A stretch of DNA of 12,592 nt from assembly GCA_025937665.1 (NCBI GenBank), contig JAICQW010000036.1, forward strand, positions 1-12,592. The letters run 5' to 3'. Below, piece by piece: positions 1-6,292 of this stretch (positions are counted from its first letter, which is position 1; the number at the start of each line of letters is the position of its first letter). The notes beneath the pieces are model-generated. The model saw only the letters and a program-made list of their open reading frames with translations, did no database searches and was not told the DNA's origin. Both the position numbers and the translations under genes were made by a program. Source of the stretch: Nitrososphaeraceae archaeon. Lineage in GTDB: Archaea; Thermoproteota; Nitrososphaeria; Nitrososphaerales; Nitrososphaeraceae.

Positions 1-2
1 TG

Positions 3-467
3 AGATTGGCATCATATGCCAGTAAGAAGAAATTAAAAATTACCACAGTATTGGGCGCTAGAACCAAAAAGGAAGTATTCTTTGAGAAAATGGCTAAAAA
101 GCTTACAGAACATGTCGACTCTTCTGTAAAAATCTGTACTGACGACGGTAGTTATGGACTAAAGGGAACAACTGTCAATGTAATGAGTAATTTAGTGAGA
201 AATAATACATTTGACTGTGTCTATACATGTGGACCTGAACTCATGATGAGAGGTGTTGTAGAGATAGCCAACAAGAATTCAATTCCAGTGCAGGCAAGTT
301 TGGAACGTTATATGAAATGCGGAATAGGCATCTGTGGGAGTTGCTGTCTTGATAGCTCGCTAGTTTGTCAGGATGGTACAGTGTTTAATGGTAAACAGCT
401 CTCAAAGATCCTTGATTTTGGTATCTCCTATAGAGATAAAGATGGACAAAAAATTCCCTATAGTTAA
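3..467 (+). CDS. pyrK: Dihydroorotate dehydrogenase electron-transfer subunit PyrK, 3' part (5' end outside window)
   Basis: PyrK is the FAD/[2Fe-2S] subunit that passes electrons from the class 1B dihydroorotate dehydrogenase PyrD to NAD in UMP synthesis. Only the C-terminal part is present: the frame is open to the left edge, so the TTG at 6 is not the real start, and about 154 residues remain of a family usually about 250-280 long. Counting from that TTG, CGPELMM (residues 75-81) is the typical end of the NAD-binding domain. The last segment carries C105-GIGI-C110-GSC113 and C121, the four-cysteine pattern that binds the [2Fe-2S] cluster. I would expect pyrD upstream, outside the window. 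The next gene starts 151 nt downstream with its own TATA box. Identification is firm from the cysteine motif. Confidence 0.9.
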   Translation, partial: RLASYASKKKLKITTVLGARTKKEVFFEKMAKKLTEHVDSSVKICTDDGSYGLKGTTVNVMSNLVRNNTFDCVYTCGPELMMRGVVEIANKNSIPVQASLERYMKCGIGICGSCCLDSSLVCQDGTVFNGKQLSKILDFGISYRDKDGQKIPYS

Positions 468-581
468 AGGATACCCTGGTTACTTTATCTGAAGAATGCT
501 TACATTGAACTTTAATCGAGAATTCAATTTGTGTTTGTCAATATTTATCAATCTAGCAAATAGTGATACTTATCTAGTTAG

Positions 582-592
582 TTTTTATCTAA
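582..592 (+). promoter_or_regulatory. TATA box of the winged-helix gene
   Basis: The T/A-rich element TTTTTATCTAA ends about 27 nt before the ATG at 619, which suits a leaderless or nearly leaderless transcript. It argues for this ATG over the more distant ATG at 496. Confidence 0.5.
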
Positions 593-618
593 ATCTGCAA
601 CTAGATTCATGTTCTAAA

Positions 619-930
619 ATGAAGAATCGCTCTGAGATTGAAATTATGGCCGCGATCCTAAATGCAGCTGTCTCAAACTGGGAATACAAAACAACTATAA
701 TGATTAATGCAGGCGTATCTCATTCTCAATTAACCCGTTATCTGATGACCGCAGTTGACAGAAAACTGATGGAATATTCAGAGATCACAGGATTGTACAG
801 AACCGCAGAGCCAGGATTGATCTTCATAAAGAAACATGAAGAAATGTGCCGCATTTTCCCGGCAATATCTGATTTACCAGAAGTATCACACAGTAATAAT
901 TATGTTGTAAAAGAATCTCTGAATGAATAA
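619..930 (+). CDS. Small winged-helix DNA-binding regulator
   Basis: A 103-residue protein beginning MKNRSEIEIMAAILNAA. It reads as a compact winged helix: helix 1 (SEIEIMAAILNAAV), helix 2 (KTTIMINAGV), recognition helix (SHSQLTRYLMTAVDRKLM), then a wing (YSEITGLYRTAEPGLIFIKKH). Single-domain winged-helix proteins of this size, often annotated ArnR1-like, are numerous in Thaumarchaeota, and most have no known targets. The frame stays open back to an ATG at 496, but those 41 extra residues do not resemble the family and the TATA box at 582-592 favours 619. It lies between pyrK and convergent pyrE, so control of pyrimidine genes is possible but unproven. The fold call is fairly secure; the target is unknown. 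Confidence 0.75.
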   Translation: MKNRSEIEIMAAILNAAVSNWEYKTTIMINAGVSHSQLTRYLMTAVDRKLMEYSEITGLYRTAEPGLIFIKKHEEMCRIFPAISDLPEVSHSNNYVVKESLNE

Positions 931-965
931 ACTGCATTATACAGGATTCGATCTGTTCTATCTAT

Positions 966-983
966 AAAATAGTAAGCTATTTT
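966..983 (+). terminator. Hairpin with T-run in a convergent spacer
   Basis: Perfect 7-bp inverted repeat AAAATAG (966-972) and CTATTTT (977-983) around the loop TAAG, followed by further T. It lies 35 nt after the winged-helix gene, and a second T6 tract follows at 1041-1046. It probably ends the plus-strand transcript. The rest of 931-1100 shows no gene. Confidence 0.4.
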
Positions 984-1100
984 TACAATCTATTGATTTC
1001 ATTAAACAAGTATCATTACTTATATATAGTAAAAGCAATATTTTTTGTACTCTTGGGTCAGCGAATAAAATGACATTGTATTAATTTACCACTTCCATTT

Positions 1101-1703
1101 TCAAATTTCATCAAGTTTTGAGTCAATATAGGTTGAGAAATCAGAGTGTTTAAACAATGAATGATATTGTAGGTTGTTCTTCTCAAGTAAATTTTCTTCT
1201 GACTCTCTGTCAATTACACTAAAAATATGGATATTGTTGAGACCATGATTACGAAGTGCAGTTACTGCATCAAGAACACTTTTTCCAGTTGTAACTACAT
1301 CATCGACTACAGCTACAGGGTCCTTCACGATGCCTTCGATCCTTTTTTCAAGGCCGTATGTCTTGACACTCTTCCTGACAAAGAATCCTGAGATTGTGTT
1401 TGGCAATCTTGAATAATAGCAAGAACATACTATTGCCGTTGAAATTGCAATTGCTCCTGATTCTAGACCTCCTACTGACATTATTTTGGGTTCAACCTTT
1501 AATATCCGGGTAAGCATCAATTCGCCGATAAGCACAGCGCCTTCAGGCTCGTTGACAATGGACTTTATATCATAGTAGAATTTGCTTTTTCTGTTGCTAG
1601 ATAAAGTTACATCCTTTATGACAATTCCTCTTTGCTTTATGATTTCTTTGAGTCGCTCATATCCATCATCAATAGTCATATCCAAAGTTTGATGCCTCGA
1701 CAT
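1101..1703 (-). CDS. pyrE: Orotate phosphoribosyltransferase
   Basis: PyrE converts orotate and PRPP to orotidine 5'-monophosphate, the fifth step of UMP synthesis, in the cytosol. From the chosen start the protein has 200 residues, normal for PyrE. The PRPP-binding motif VAVVDDVVTTGKS lies at about 131-142. The N-terminal substrate region LSSNRKSKFYYDIKSI (about 34-49) and the mobile-loop segment FFVRKSVKTYGLEKRIEG (about 107-124) also match. Start choice is uncertain. ATG 1703 gives MSRHQTLDMT; ATG 1679 lies 24 nt further in; GTG 1736 is also in frame. TATA-like elements occur at 1720-1727 (too close for 1736) and 1763-1770. The neighbouring pyrK serves the same pathway, but this gene is convergent to it. 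Confidence 0.92.
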   Translation of the reverse strand: MSRHQTLDMTIDDGYERLKEIIKQRGIVIKDVTLSSNRKSKFYYDIKSIVNEPEGAVLIGELMLTRILKVEPKIMSVGGLESGAIAISTAIVCSCYYSRLPNTISGFFVRKSVKTYGLEKRIEGIVKDPVAVVDDVVTTGKSVLDAVTALRNHGLNNIHIFSVIDRESEENLLEKNNLQYHSLFKHSDFSTYIDSKLDEI

Positions 1704-1719
1704 CTTGTATATCTTAATT

Positions 1720-1770
1720 AATAAAAAGCTAACCACAACCTGAATAAATTTCCGTGTTCAAACTATATAG
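1720..1770 (-). promoter_or_regulatory. Two candidate TATA boxes of pyrE
   Basis: On the minus strand, TTTTTATT (1727-1720) and CTATATAG (1770-1763) could each bind TBP. The inner one would start RNA near 1697 and favour ATG 1679 with a short leader. The outer one would start RNA near 1739 and allow GTG 1736 or ATG 1703. The sequence alone does not decide. Confidence 0.35.
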
Positions 1771-1833
1771 AGGATTTCAGTAGAATCAAATTCAGGTACA
1801 ATTTCAGTTCAGATGTTTTTTTCTGTTCATCAA

Positions 1834-1844
1834 AATTATATATT
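1834..1844 (+). promoter_or_regulatory. TATA box of the SirB1-like gene
   Basis: AATTATATATT is centred about 32 nt before the ATG at 1871, predicting a transcript with a leader of only a few bases. Confidence 0.5.
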
Positions 1845-1870
1845 CAAGGAACAGATAATTGAGCTAGTTA

Positions 1871-2731
1871 ATGACTAAGGATATACAGGCGGCGCGGAAT
1901 GATTGGCACGCCAATGTTGTCAGCAAGATGGCAATAGATGATCCATCTAAATTAGCTGAATATGCTTTACACGTCTCACGTATTGTTGCATATGATAGTT
2001 TGGTAATTCAAGATGAATTGGCAAAAATTGAAGAAATTGGTAAGAAAGTTGCAAAGTCACTGAAAAGTTCTTCAGAGTTTAGACCTACCCAATTCATTGA
2101 AAAAATAAATCACCAATTATACAAGATAGAAAATTTTAAAGGGAATAGGGATGATTATTACAACCCTTCAAACAGTTTGCTCAACACAGTAATAAAGAGA
2201 AAGACTGGAAATCCTATAACACTATCTATATTATATATCCAATTGGCGAAATCACTAGACTTTACACTTTATCCAGTAAATTTTCCTTCCCACTTTATGG
2301 TAAAACATGTTCTAGATGATGAAGATAATGAAATTATAATAGATCCGTTTAACGAAGGCAGAATAATGGATGATTACTCTTTAAAGGAACTATTAGACCA
2401 TTTTTACCCAAAAATGAATATCGCCCTAACCAGAAAATTGGTTGACAAAGCCTCAAATCCTGACGTTATCATTAGAATGCTGAACAATCTAAAAACGAGC
2501 TTTTTTGAGTGTCAGGATTTGGATAGTGCTGAGCTTGTAAATGAAATGATACTGGATATTAATGGAAATGACCAACATGGCCTAAGAGACAAAGGAATGG
2601 TATGTCTCCATAAGAAGAAATATGATGAGGCGCTCAATTTTTTTAACACTTATCTGGAGAAGTTTCCAGAAGCAAGTGATGTTGACACAATTCTGGAACT
2701 AATAAGAAGCATCAAAACAAGTGATCTGTGA
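1871..2731 (+). CDS. SirB1-like protein: transglutaminase-fold domain plus TPR
   Basis: A 286-residue protein of the SirB1/YchA family (Transglut_core2). The family signature runs through NPSNSLLNTVIKRKTGNPITLSILYIQLAK (about 98-127), FPSHFMVKH (138-146) and IIDPFNEG (156-163). H141 and D158 sit where the His and Asp of the transglutaminase triad lie, but the Cys position is replaced by the PITLS segment, as is usual in this family, so enzymatic activity is doubtful. A TPR-like helical pair follows near the C terminus (DKGMVCLHKKKYDEALNFF, about 240-258). Molecular function is not established for the family. The ATG is preceded by a good TATA box. The next gene starts two bases after this stop, so the two are probably co-transcribed. 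Confidence 0.85.
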   Translation: MTKDIQAARNDWHANVVSKMAIDDPSKLAEYALHVSRIVAYDSLVIQDELAKIEEIGKKVAKSLKSSSEFRPTQFIEKINHQLYKIENFKGNRDDYYNPSNSLLNTVIKRKTGNPITLSILYIQLAKSLDFTLYPVNFPSHFMVKHVLDDEDNEIIIDPFNEGRIMDDYSLKELLDHFYPKMNIALTRKLVDKASNPDVIIRMLNNLKTSFFECQDLDSAELVNEMILDINGNDQHGLRDKGMVCLHKKKYDEALNFFNTYLEKFPEASDVDTILELIRSIKTSDL

Positions 2732-2732
2732 T

Positions 2733-3098
2733 ATGTCTCTAGATTCAGAATTACTTGATATTATGCGGAAAATTGTAGTAAGTAAAAATGATATTGATTT
2801 AAGTAAAAAAACTGATAATACTGTTTTCATACTCTTTGTAGAGGAATCACAAGGCTCTGCCGGGGGGAGGATAGGGGGTGCCGGACTTAGAAGGATAAGT
2901 AAGATTAGCTGTTTTAATATCGTTGAAGGTACAACAGAAAAAATTTTTGAAACCAGTGACGAAACGGAAATATCAAAATTCGAAATACCATTGAGCGCAG
3001 TGGCAATGGACATCAAACTGTCAAATGGTGTCCCAAAAGTGATTCAGGGTATAGTGGATGATAATCTAGTAAGCACTTATCTTGGCTTGATACAGTAG
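2733..3098 (+). CDS. Hypothetical protein with glycine-rich loop
   Basis: A 121-residue soluble protein I do not recognise. The chosen ATG (2733) follows the TGA of the preceding gene (2729-2731) by one base; a GTG at 2721 would overlap that gene by 11 nt. The predicted order is helix (SELLDIMRKIVVS), strand (TVFILFVEE), a loop GSAGGRIGGAGLRRI at 41-55, then strands and a final helix. The loop is rich in Gly and Arg and might hold a phosphate or nucleic acid, which is inference only. It has no signal peptide or TM segment. Its tight placement after the SirB1-like gene suggests a two-gene operon. The loop is encoded by an unusually G-rich stretch (see findings). Coding status is supported by spacing and length. 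Confidence 0.7.
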   Translation: MSLDSELLDIMRKIVVSKNDIDLSKKTDNTVFILFVEESQGSAGGRIGGAGLRRISKISCFNIVEGTTEKIFETSDETEISKFEIPLSAVAMDIKLSNGVPKVIQGIVDDNLVSTYLGLIQ

Positions 3099-3253
3099 AT
3101 GGTAAAATTAGACTACTTAATTACAGTTCAACATGTTGTAACAAACGATGTCCAATTGATAGTACGCTTTCAGCAATGACAACTAGGGGATTTATGAGTT
3201 ATTTTAGCAATATATGTACAAGACCTAATGACTGGTTAACAGGTTCAATCATG

Positions 3254-3261
3254 ATATAAAT
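3254..3261 (+). promoter_or_regulatory. TATA box of the racemase-fold gene
   Basis: ATATAAAT is centred about 30 nt before the TTG at 3287 and supports that TTG as the start. The spacer 3099-3286 holds no other convincing feature. Confidence 0.55.
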
Positions 3262-3286
3262 TGGGATTGCACTAATAAAATCATAA

Positions 3287-4087
3287 TTGATAACTCATAA
3301 CAAATCAATAGCAGTATTTGATTCTGGATTAGGATCACTATCTGTCATTAGAGGCATCCGAAGTCAGATTTCAAAGGAAAACATTATTTATTTTGCAGAT
3401 AAAAAAAATTTCCCATACGGGCAAAAAACAGTAGATGAGCTTGAGCAAATTATGGCAGAAACTGTCAGCGCTTTATCAAATTTTGATCCAAAATTAATCG
3501 TTGTTGCATCAATTACTCCTTCAATACAAATGTTGAATAAGATTAAATTAATGAGTTCCATTCCAATTTTGGGAGTTTCAGTTCCATTAAAAGAGGCATC
3601 AAGACTGACAAAAAAGAAACATATCGGAATTCTTGGGACTAAGGGAACTATAAGAAGCAGAGAGCTTGATGAACAAATCAAAATTGAGGTTCCCCAAGAC
3701 ATATTTGTTACAAAGTTTGATGCCTCAGAAATAATTGAGATTGTAGAAAAAGGACTCTTTCTCAAGGATGATGATTATACATTTAGAATCATTTCTAGAT
3801 CCATGGAGGGTTTGGAGGATACTAATTTGGATGTGTTGGTCCTATCCAGCACCCATTTGTCGATTGTCAGGTCACATATTGAATCTATGTATCCTTCAAT
3901 AAGGATCATTGATCCTGCAATAAACGCAGCAAAAGAGATCAGACAATTTTTGAAATCTAAAAATATTCTCAGAAAAAATGGATTGGGTAGAATGAGGATC
4001 ATTGTAAATGGGCACAAAGATGAGTTTCAGGAAACATTGAGGGAAATGGGTCTTACAGGATCAGTGGAAAGTTTTGAAATCGATTGA
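3287..4087 (+). CDS. Glutamate-racemase-fold protein lacking both catalytic cysteines
   Basis: A 266-residue homologue of glutamate racemase (MurI, Asp/Glu racemase superfamily). Family landmarks are clear: FDSGLGSLSVIRGI (11-24, MurI FDSGVGGLTVL), YFADKKNFPYG (35-45, MurI YFGDTARVPYG), GILGTKGTIRS (114-124) and VLSSTHLSIV (185-194, MurI LGCTHYPLL). The first catalytic Cys motif, normally VACNTA, reads VASITP (73-78). The second Cys, normally in GCTHY, is Ser188. D12 and H190 remain, but the whole protein contains no cysteine. Ordinary two-base racemisation through thiols is therefore unlikely. The start is TTG: a stop codon lies directly upstream in frame and the TATA box is well placed. Archaea lack peptidoglycan, so a cell-wall role is not expected. 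The true substrate is unknown. Confidence 0.85.
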   Translation: MITHNKSIAVFDSGLGSLSVIRGIRSQISKENIIYFADKKNFPYGQKTVDELEQIMAETVSALSNFDPKLIVVASITPSIQMLNKIKLMSSIPILGVSVPLKEASRLTKKKHIGILGTKGTIRSRELDEQIKIEVPQDIFVTKFDASEIIEIVEKGLFLKDDDYTFRIISRSMEGLEDTNLDVLVLSSTHLSIVRSHIESMYPSIRIIDPAINAAKEIRQFLKSKNILRKNGLGRMRIIVNGHKDEFQETLREMGLTGSVESFEID

Positions 4088-4092
4088 ACTCA

Positions 4093-4098
4093 TTTTTT
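4093..4098 (+). terminator. T6 tract after the racemase-fold gene
   Basis: A run of six T begins 5 nt after the stop codon, typical of archaeal oligo-T termination. The next gene has its own promoter. Confidence 0.4.
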
Positions 4099-4140
4099 AT
4101 GACCAGATGCTTCTAACTCCTGCTTTCATAACGATTATGT

Positions 4141-4148
4141 TAAATATT
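4141..4148 (+). promoter_or_regulatory. TATA box of the dCMP deaminase gene
   Basis: TAAATATT is centred about 26 nt before the ATG at 4170, predicting a leaderless transcript. Confidence 0.5.
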
Positions 4149-4169
4149 CATAAATCTCCTCATTAGAAG

Positions 4170-4676
4170 ATGAACAACCGACCCAACTGGGACACTTATT
4201 TCATGTTGCAAGCTGAAATAGCGAAATTGCGATCAAATTGTTTGAGTCGTCAAGTTGGCTGTGTGATTGTTAAGGATAATCGACAAATAGCTACGGGTTA
4301 CAATGGTACTCCCTCAGGTATCAAGAATTGTTTTGATGGCGGTTGTCCAAGGTGTTTGGATAAACAGAACAATAAGATAAAGTCAGGTGAAAATCTTGAT
4401 AGATGTTTTTGCACCCACGCAGAGGCTAACGCAATAATGCAATGTGCACTGTTCAGGACTGGCAGCACTAAGGGTTCTACTCTATACTCGACATTCGCAC
4501 CGTGCCTTGAATGTAGCAAAATGGCTATCAGTGTAGGTATCAGTAGGATTGTTATCCTGGACTCCTATCCAGAAGACGGAAATGCAATATTAAGTCAGGC
4601 TAATGTTGAGATTTCAAAGTTAGAAAAGAAGGAAGTACTATCATGGATTTCGGATTTGAACAAAACAAAACCATGA
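4170..4676 (+). CDS. dCMP deaminase (ComEB-type, zinc-dependent)
   Basis: A 168-residue cytidine/deoxycytidylate deaminase family protein. It most likely deaminates dCMP to dUMP, supplying thymidylate synthesis. The catalytic zinc site is HAEANAI (83-89, with Glu84-85 region as proton shuttle: H83-A-E85) plus PCLECSK (111-117, zinc ligands C112 and C115). The N-terminal CLSRQVGCVIVKDNRQIATGYNGTPSG stretch (24-50) is typical of dCMP deaminases. C54, C59, C62, C79 and C81 form an additional cysteine-rich insertion, as in dCMP deaminases that carry a second structural zinc. The gene is apparently monocistronic, with its own TATA box. A broader deoxycytidylate/cytidine deaminase substrate cannot be excluded from sequence alone. 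Confidence 0.9.
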   Translation: MNNRPNWDTYFMLQAEIAKLRSNCLSRQVGCVIVKDNRQIATGYNGTPSGIKNCFDGGCPRCLDKQNNKIKSGENLDRCFCTHAEANAIMQCALFRTGSTKGSTLYSTFAPCLECSKMAISVGISRIVILDSYPEDGNAILSQANVEISKLEKKEVLSWISDLNKTKP

Positions 4677-4760
4677 GTATCTGTAAACATATCACAACAT
4701 ACAACATCATATATTTAATGTCAAATTTTGGTCATGCCTGGAGATTCGTTAGATAACTGA

Positions 4761-4768
4761 TTTATAAA
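4761..4768 (+). promoter_or_regulatory. TATA box of the secreted-protein gene
   Basis: TTTATAAA is centred about 27.5 nt before the ATG at 4792, the same spacing as at other genes here. It points to 4792 as the start, although that ATG is in a different frame from the body of the protein. Confidence 0.6.
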
Positions 4769-4791
4769 ATGAATATGTATGTATTTCTAAG

Positions 4792-5363
4792 ATGATGAAA
4801 TCCGTTAATTCCGTTAGCTCACAATTATCGCTTTGGTCAGTTCTCGTCCTAGGTCTATGATTACATTCGGTTCTATCTCCATGCAAGTCTCATTTGCTCC
4901 TCCTCCAGAAAATATGATGACAGTTGATCCAACTCTTCAACCTGAAAATGTTACTACTTCAGTAGGTGATCTTATCATTGTTGTATTCAGTTCTGGATCT
5001 CGTATGAGAGTCCCAGAACCTGATAAAGCTGCAATGGAAGTTTCCTGGGTAGGCGGAGGTAATTACAGAGGAATGACAAATATTTCAGATTTCGGCACCG
5101 TCATGGTGGAATCAGGAGCTGATGGTATATCGAGAAGTCATGGTCAAGGGATGATGATGAATTCACAAGGTGAAGTTGCTACCTACAGAATTCAGGGCTT
5201 AGGTAATATGGGTGCAGATGGGAATTTTCGAAATCATGGCATTGTGTTCTTTAATGCCACACCTGGTGGTGTATTTGAACAGCTATCTTCCACAGTAGGT
5301 GTATTTGCCAATGAAGTAAATCAAAAAGGTAACGCTGTAACAAAGATTTGGGAACTGCAGTAG
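4792..5363 (+). CDS. Secreted protein with signal peptide split by an apparent -1 frameshift
   Basis: The body of the protein reads from an ATG at 4857 (or TTG 4833) to 5363, but a complete signal peptide appears only if two frames are joined. From ATG 4792, 22 codons give an N-region and hydrophobic start (MMKSVNSVSSQLSL, then WSVLVLGL) ending at TGA 4858-4860. The ATG at 4857-4859 overlaps this stop as ATGA and continues MITFGSISMQVSFA, then PPPENMM. Joined, this is a classical Sec signal with cleavage after SFA and a mature chain of about 154 residues. The mature part is cysteine-free, rich in Gly, Asn and short strands, and has no recognised family. Possible explanations are a one-base deletion or assembly error, ATGA reinitiation, or a recoding event. 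Treat it as possibly disrupted. Confidence 0.75.
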
Positions 5364-5401
5364 AGAAAGATAGCACCGTTTGGATATTTTTCATACATCC
5401 A

Positions 5402-5413
5402 CCTTTTTGTTTT
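5402..5413 (+). terminator. T-rich tract after the secreted-protein gene
   Basis: CCTTTTTGTTTT starts 39 nt after the stop codon and is a plausible archaeal oligo-T terminator. Confidence 0.4.
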
Positions 5414-5425
5414 CGGAAAAAATGA

Positions 5426-5455
5426 TTGGTGCCTTTCTGGTATGGAAAGCACCAA
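5426..5455. repeat. Eleven-pair hairpin in spacer
   Basis: TTGGTG-C-CTTTC (5426-5437) pairs with GAAAG-CACCAA (5445-5455) around the loop TGGTATG, with one bulged C. It could be a second termination or RNA-processing structure, or part of an unannotated transcript. The remainder of 5364-5615 shows AT-rich sequence without a convincing gene. Confidence 0.45.
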
Positions 5456-5615
5456 CCATATCATCCATTGCAAGATTAGATGATAAGCATATTTCGTAGA
5501 AAACTTATTTAAAAACTCGTCATAACTGTTTATTACTTTTCATAATTCACTGAATTGTTACAGGTAGAAATTTGTTACCGATCCAACGGAGACGTTACAG
5601 AACCGAACATAGAAA

Positions 5616-5623
5616 GATATATT
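5616..5623 (+). promoter_or_regulatory. TATA box of the 47-residue RHH gene
   Basis: GATATATT is centred 27.5 nt before the ATG at 5647, the leaderless spacing seen throughout the window. Confidence 0.55.
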
Positions 5624-5646
5624 AGATTCCGGACAGTCGTTAAAAT

Positions 5647-5790
5647 ATGCCTAATTTAAAACGAAAAATGTATATTTGCTTTTCAAAAGAAGAGATTGGT
5701 CTATTAGAGGATTTTGCAAAAAACAAAGGAGCATTGAATATTAGTCAGGCTCTAGAATCGCTAGTTAAAGAAAGAAATAGTGAAAATTAA
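5647..5790 (+). CDS. Small ribbon-helix-helix-like protein (47 aa)
   Basis: A 47-residue protein starting MPNLKRKMYICFSKEEIGLL. The pattern fits a ribbon-helix-helix (CopG/Arc-like) unit: a basic N-terminal strand (LKRKMYICFS, residues 4-13), helix A (KEEIGLLEDFAKNKG, 14-28), a short turn, and helix B (NISQALESLVKERN, 31-44). Such proteins dimerise through the strand and bind DNA with it. It could also be an antitoxin-like protein, but no toxin gene is adjacent. The ATG has a well-placed TATA box. The gene converges on the P-II gene, with only 37 nt between stop codons. It is short, so the fold assignment rests on pattern alone. Confidence 0.65.
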   Translation: MPNLKRKMYICFSKEEIGLLEDFAKNKGALNISQALESLVKERNSEN

Positions 5791-5810
5791 ATTTTCTTAG
5801 TGACTCTCAA

Positions 5811-5829
5811 AATAATTTTGAAAATTATT
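5811..5829. terminator. Palindromic bidirectional terminator between RHH and P-II genes
   Basis: AATAATTTT-G-AAAATTATT is a perfect 9-bp inverted repeat with a single central base. It spans the stop codon of the minus-strand P-II gene and lies 20 nt after the plus-strand RHH gene. On the minus strand more T follows. It is well placed to end both transcripts. Confidence 0.5.
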
Positions 5830-6166
5830 ACGGCTTGTCCTTTGATTTTGTACCGATGTCGATGATTTCATCAATGTCTGAGATGAAAATTTTTCCTTCT
5901 CCTGCAAGTCCTGTGCTTGTGCTCGCAAGGATCTTGTTCACGACCTGTTCAACAAGCGAATCATCAACTACAGTAAAGATAGTCAAGTTGGGGTTAAATT
6001 CAGGCGTATAAAGGGAAGTACCTCTACCGGAATGCACTGCAGCAGGAGGATTCACACCTCTTCCTTTCGAATCAAAGTAGGTAAAACCACCAATGTTCAA
6101 CTCTTTCAATGCGGAAAACGCATCTGACATTTTTGACTGAGGAATAATTGCATCTATTCTTTTCAT
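5828..6166 (-). CDS. P-II family nitrogen signal protein (divergent)
   Basis: A 112-residue P-II (GlnB/GlnK family) protein, a trimeric sensor of ATP/ADP and 2-oxoglutarate that controls nitrogen-related partners by contact. The N-terminal strand MKRIDAIIPQSKMSDAFSAL (1-20) and the B-loop TGLAGEGKIFI (85-95) match the family. The T-loop region (about 34-60) is unlike bacterial GlnB: it reads GRGVNPPAAV then HSGRGTSLYTPEF, with Y53 aligning to the uridylylated Tyr51. In the C-terminal loop the two nucleotide-contacting arginines of E. coli GlnB (IRIRTGE) are absent (IIDIGTKSKD). No ammonium transporter or glutamine synthetase is next to it. A TATA-like TTTAATAA (6198-6191) lies 28 nt before the ATG. 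Confidence 0.85.
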   Translation of the reverse strand: MKRIDAIIPQSKMSDAFSALKELNIGGFTYFDSKGRGVNPPAAVHSGRGTSLYTPEFNPNLTIFTVVDDSLVEQVVNKILASTSTGLAGEGKIFISDIDEIIDIGTKSKDKP

Positions 6167-6190
6167 AGTTACTAATGTATTCCACTGCTT

Positions 6191-6198
6191 TTATTAAA
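6191..6198 (-). promoter_or_regulatory. TATA box of the P-II gene
   Basis: On the minus strand TTTAATAA is centred about 28.5 nt before the ATG at 6166, suggesting a leaderless transcript. Confidence 0.5.
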
Positions 6199-6292
6199 AT
6201 TTTCTTATCAAAAAAACAAATTTAGCCAATTTTGGACAAAAAGTCTTCTAAATTCACAAACGACAAACCAAAGTTATTAGAAAGTCGGTGCA

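Noticed and set aside
496..618. N-terminal extension of the winged-helix gene from ATG 496
   Set aside because: Residues do not resemble the family, and the TATA box at 582-592 would lie inside the coding region.
2699..3016. 105-codon minus-strand frame opposite the glycine-rich gene
   Set aside because: Shadow of the plus-strand gene, without promoter or domain signal.
3099..3179. 26-codon frame starting ATG directly after the stop at 3098
   Set aside because: Short, no promoter of its own, and no recognisable pattern; a coupled peptide cannot be excluded but is unsupported.
4849..4862. Programmed -1 slippery heptamer at the split signal peptide
   Set aside because: No X-XXY-YYZ heptamer is present near the ATGA, so classical ribosomal slippage is not supported; indel or reinitiation is more likely.
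5555..5662. About 35-codon TTG-started frame before the RHH gene
   Set aside because: Weak promoter spacing, overlaps the RHH gene's TATA box and start, and has no clear protein features.
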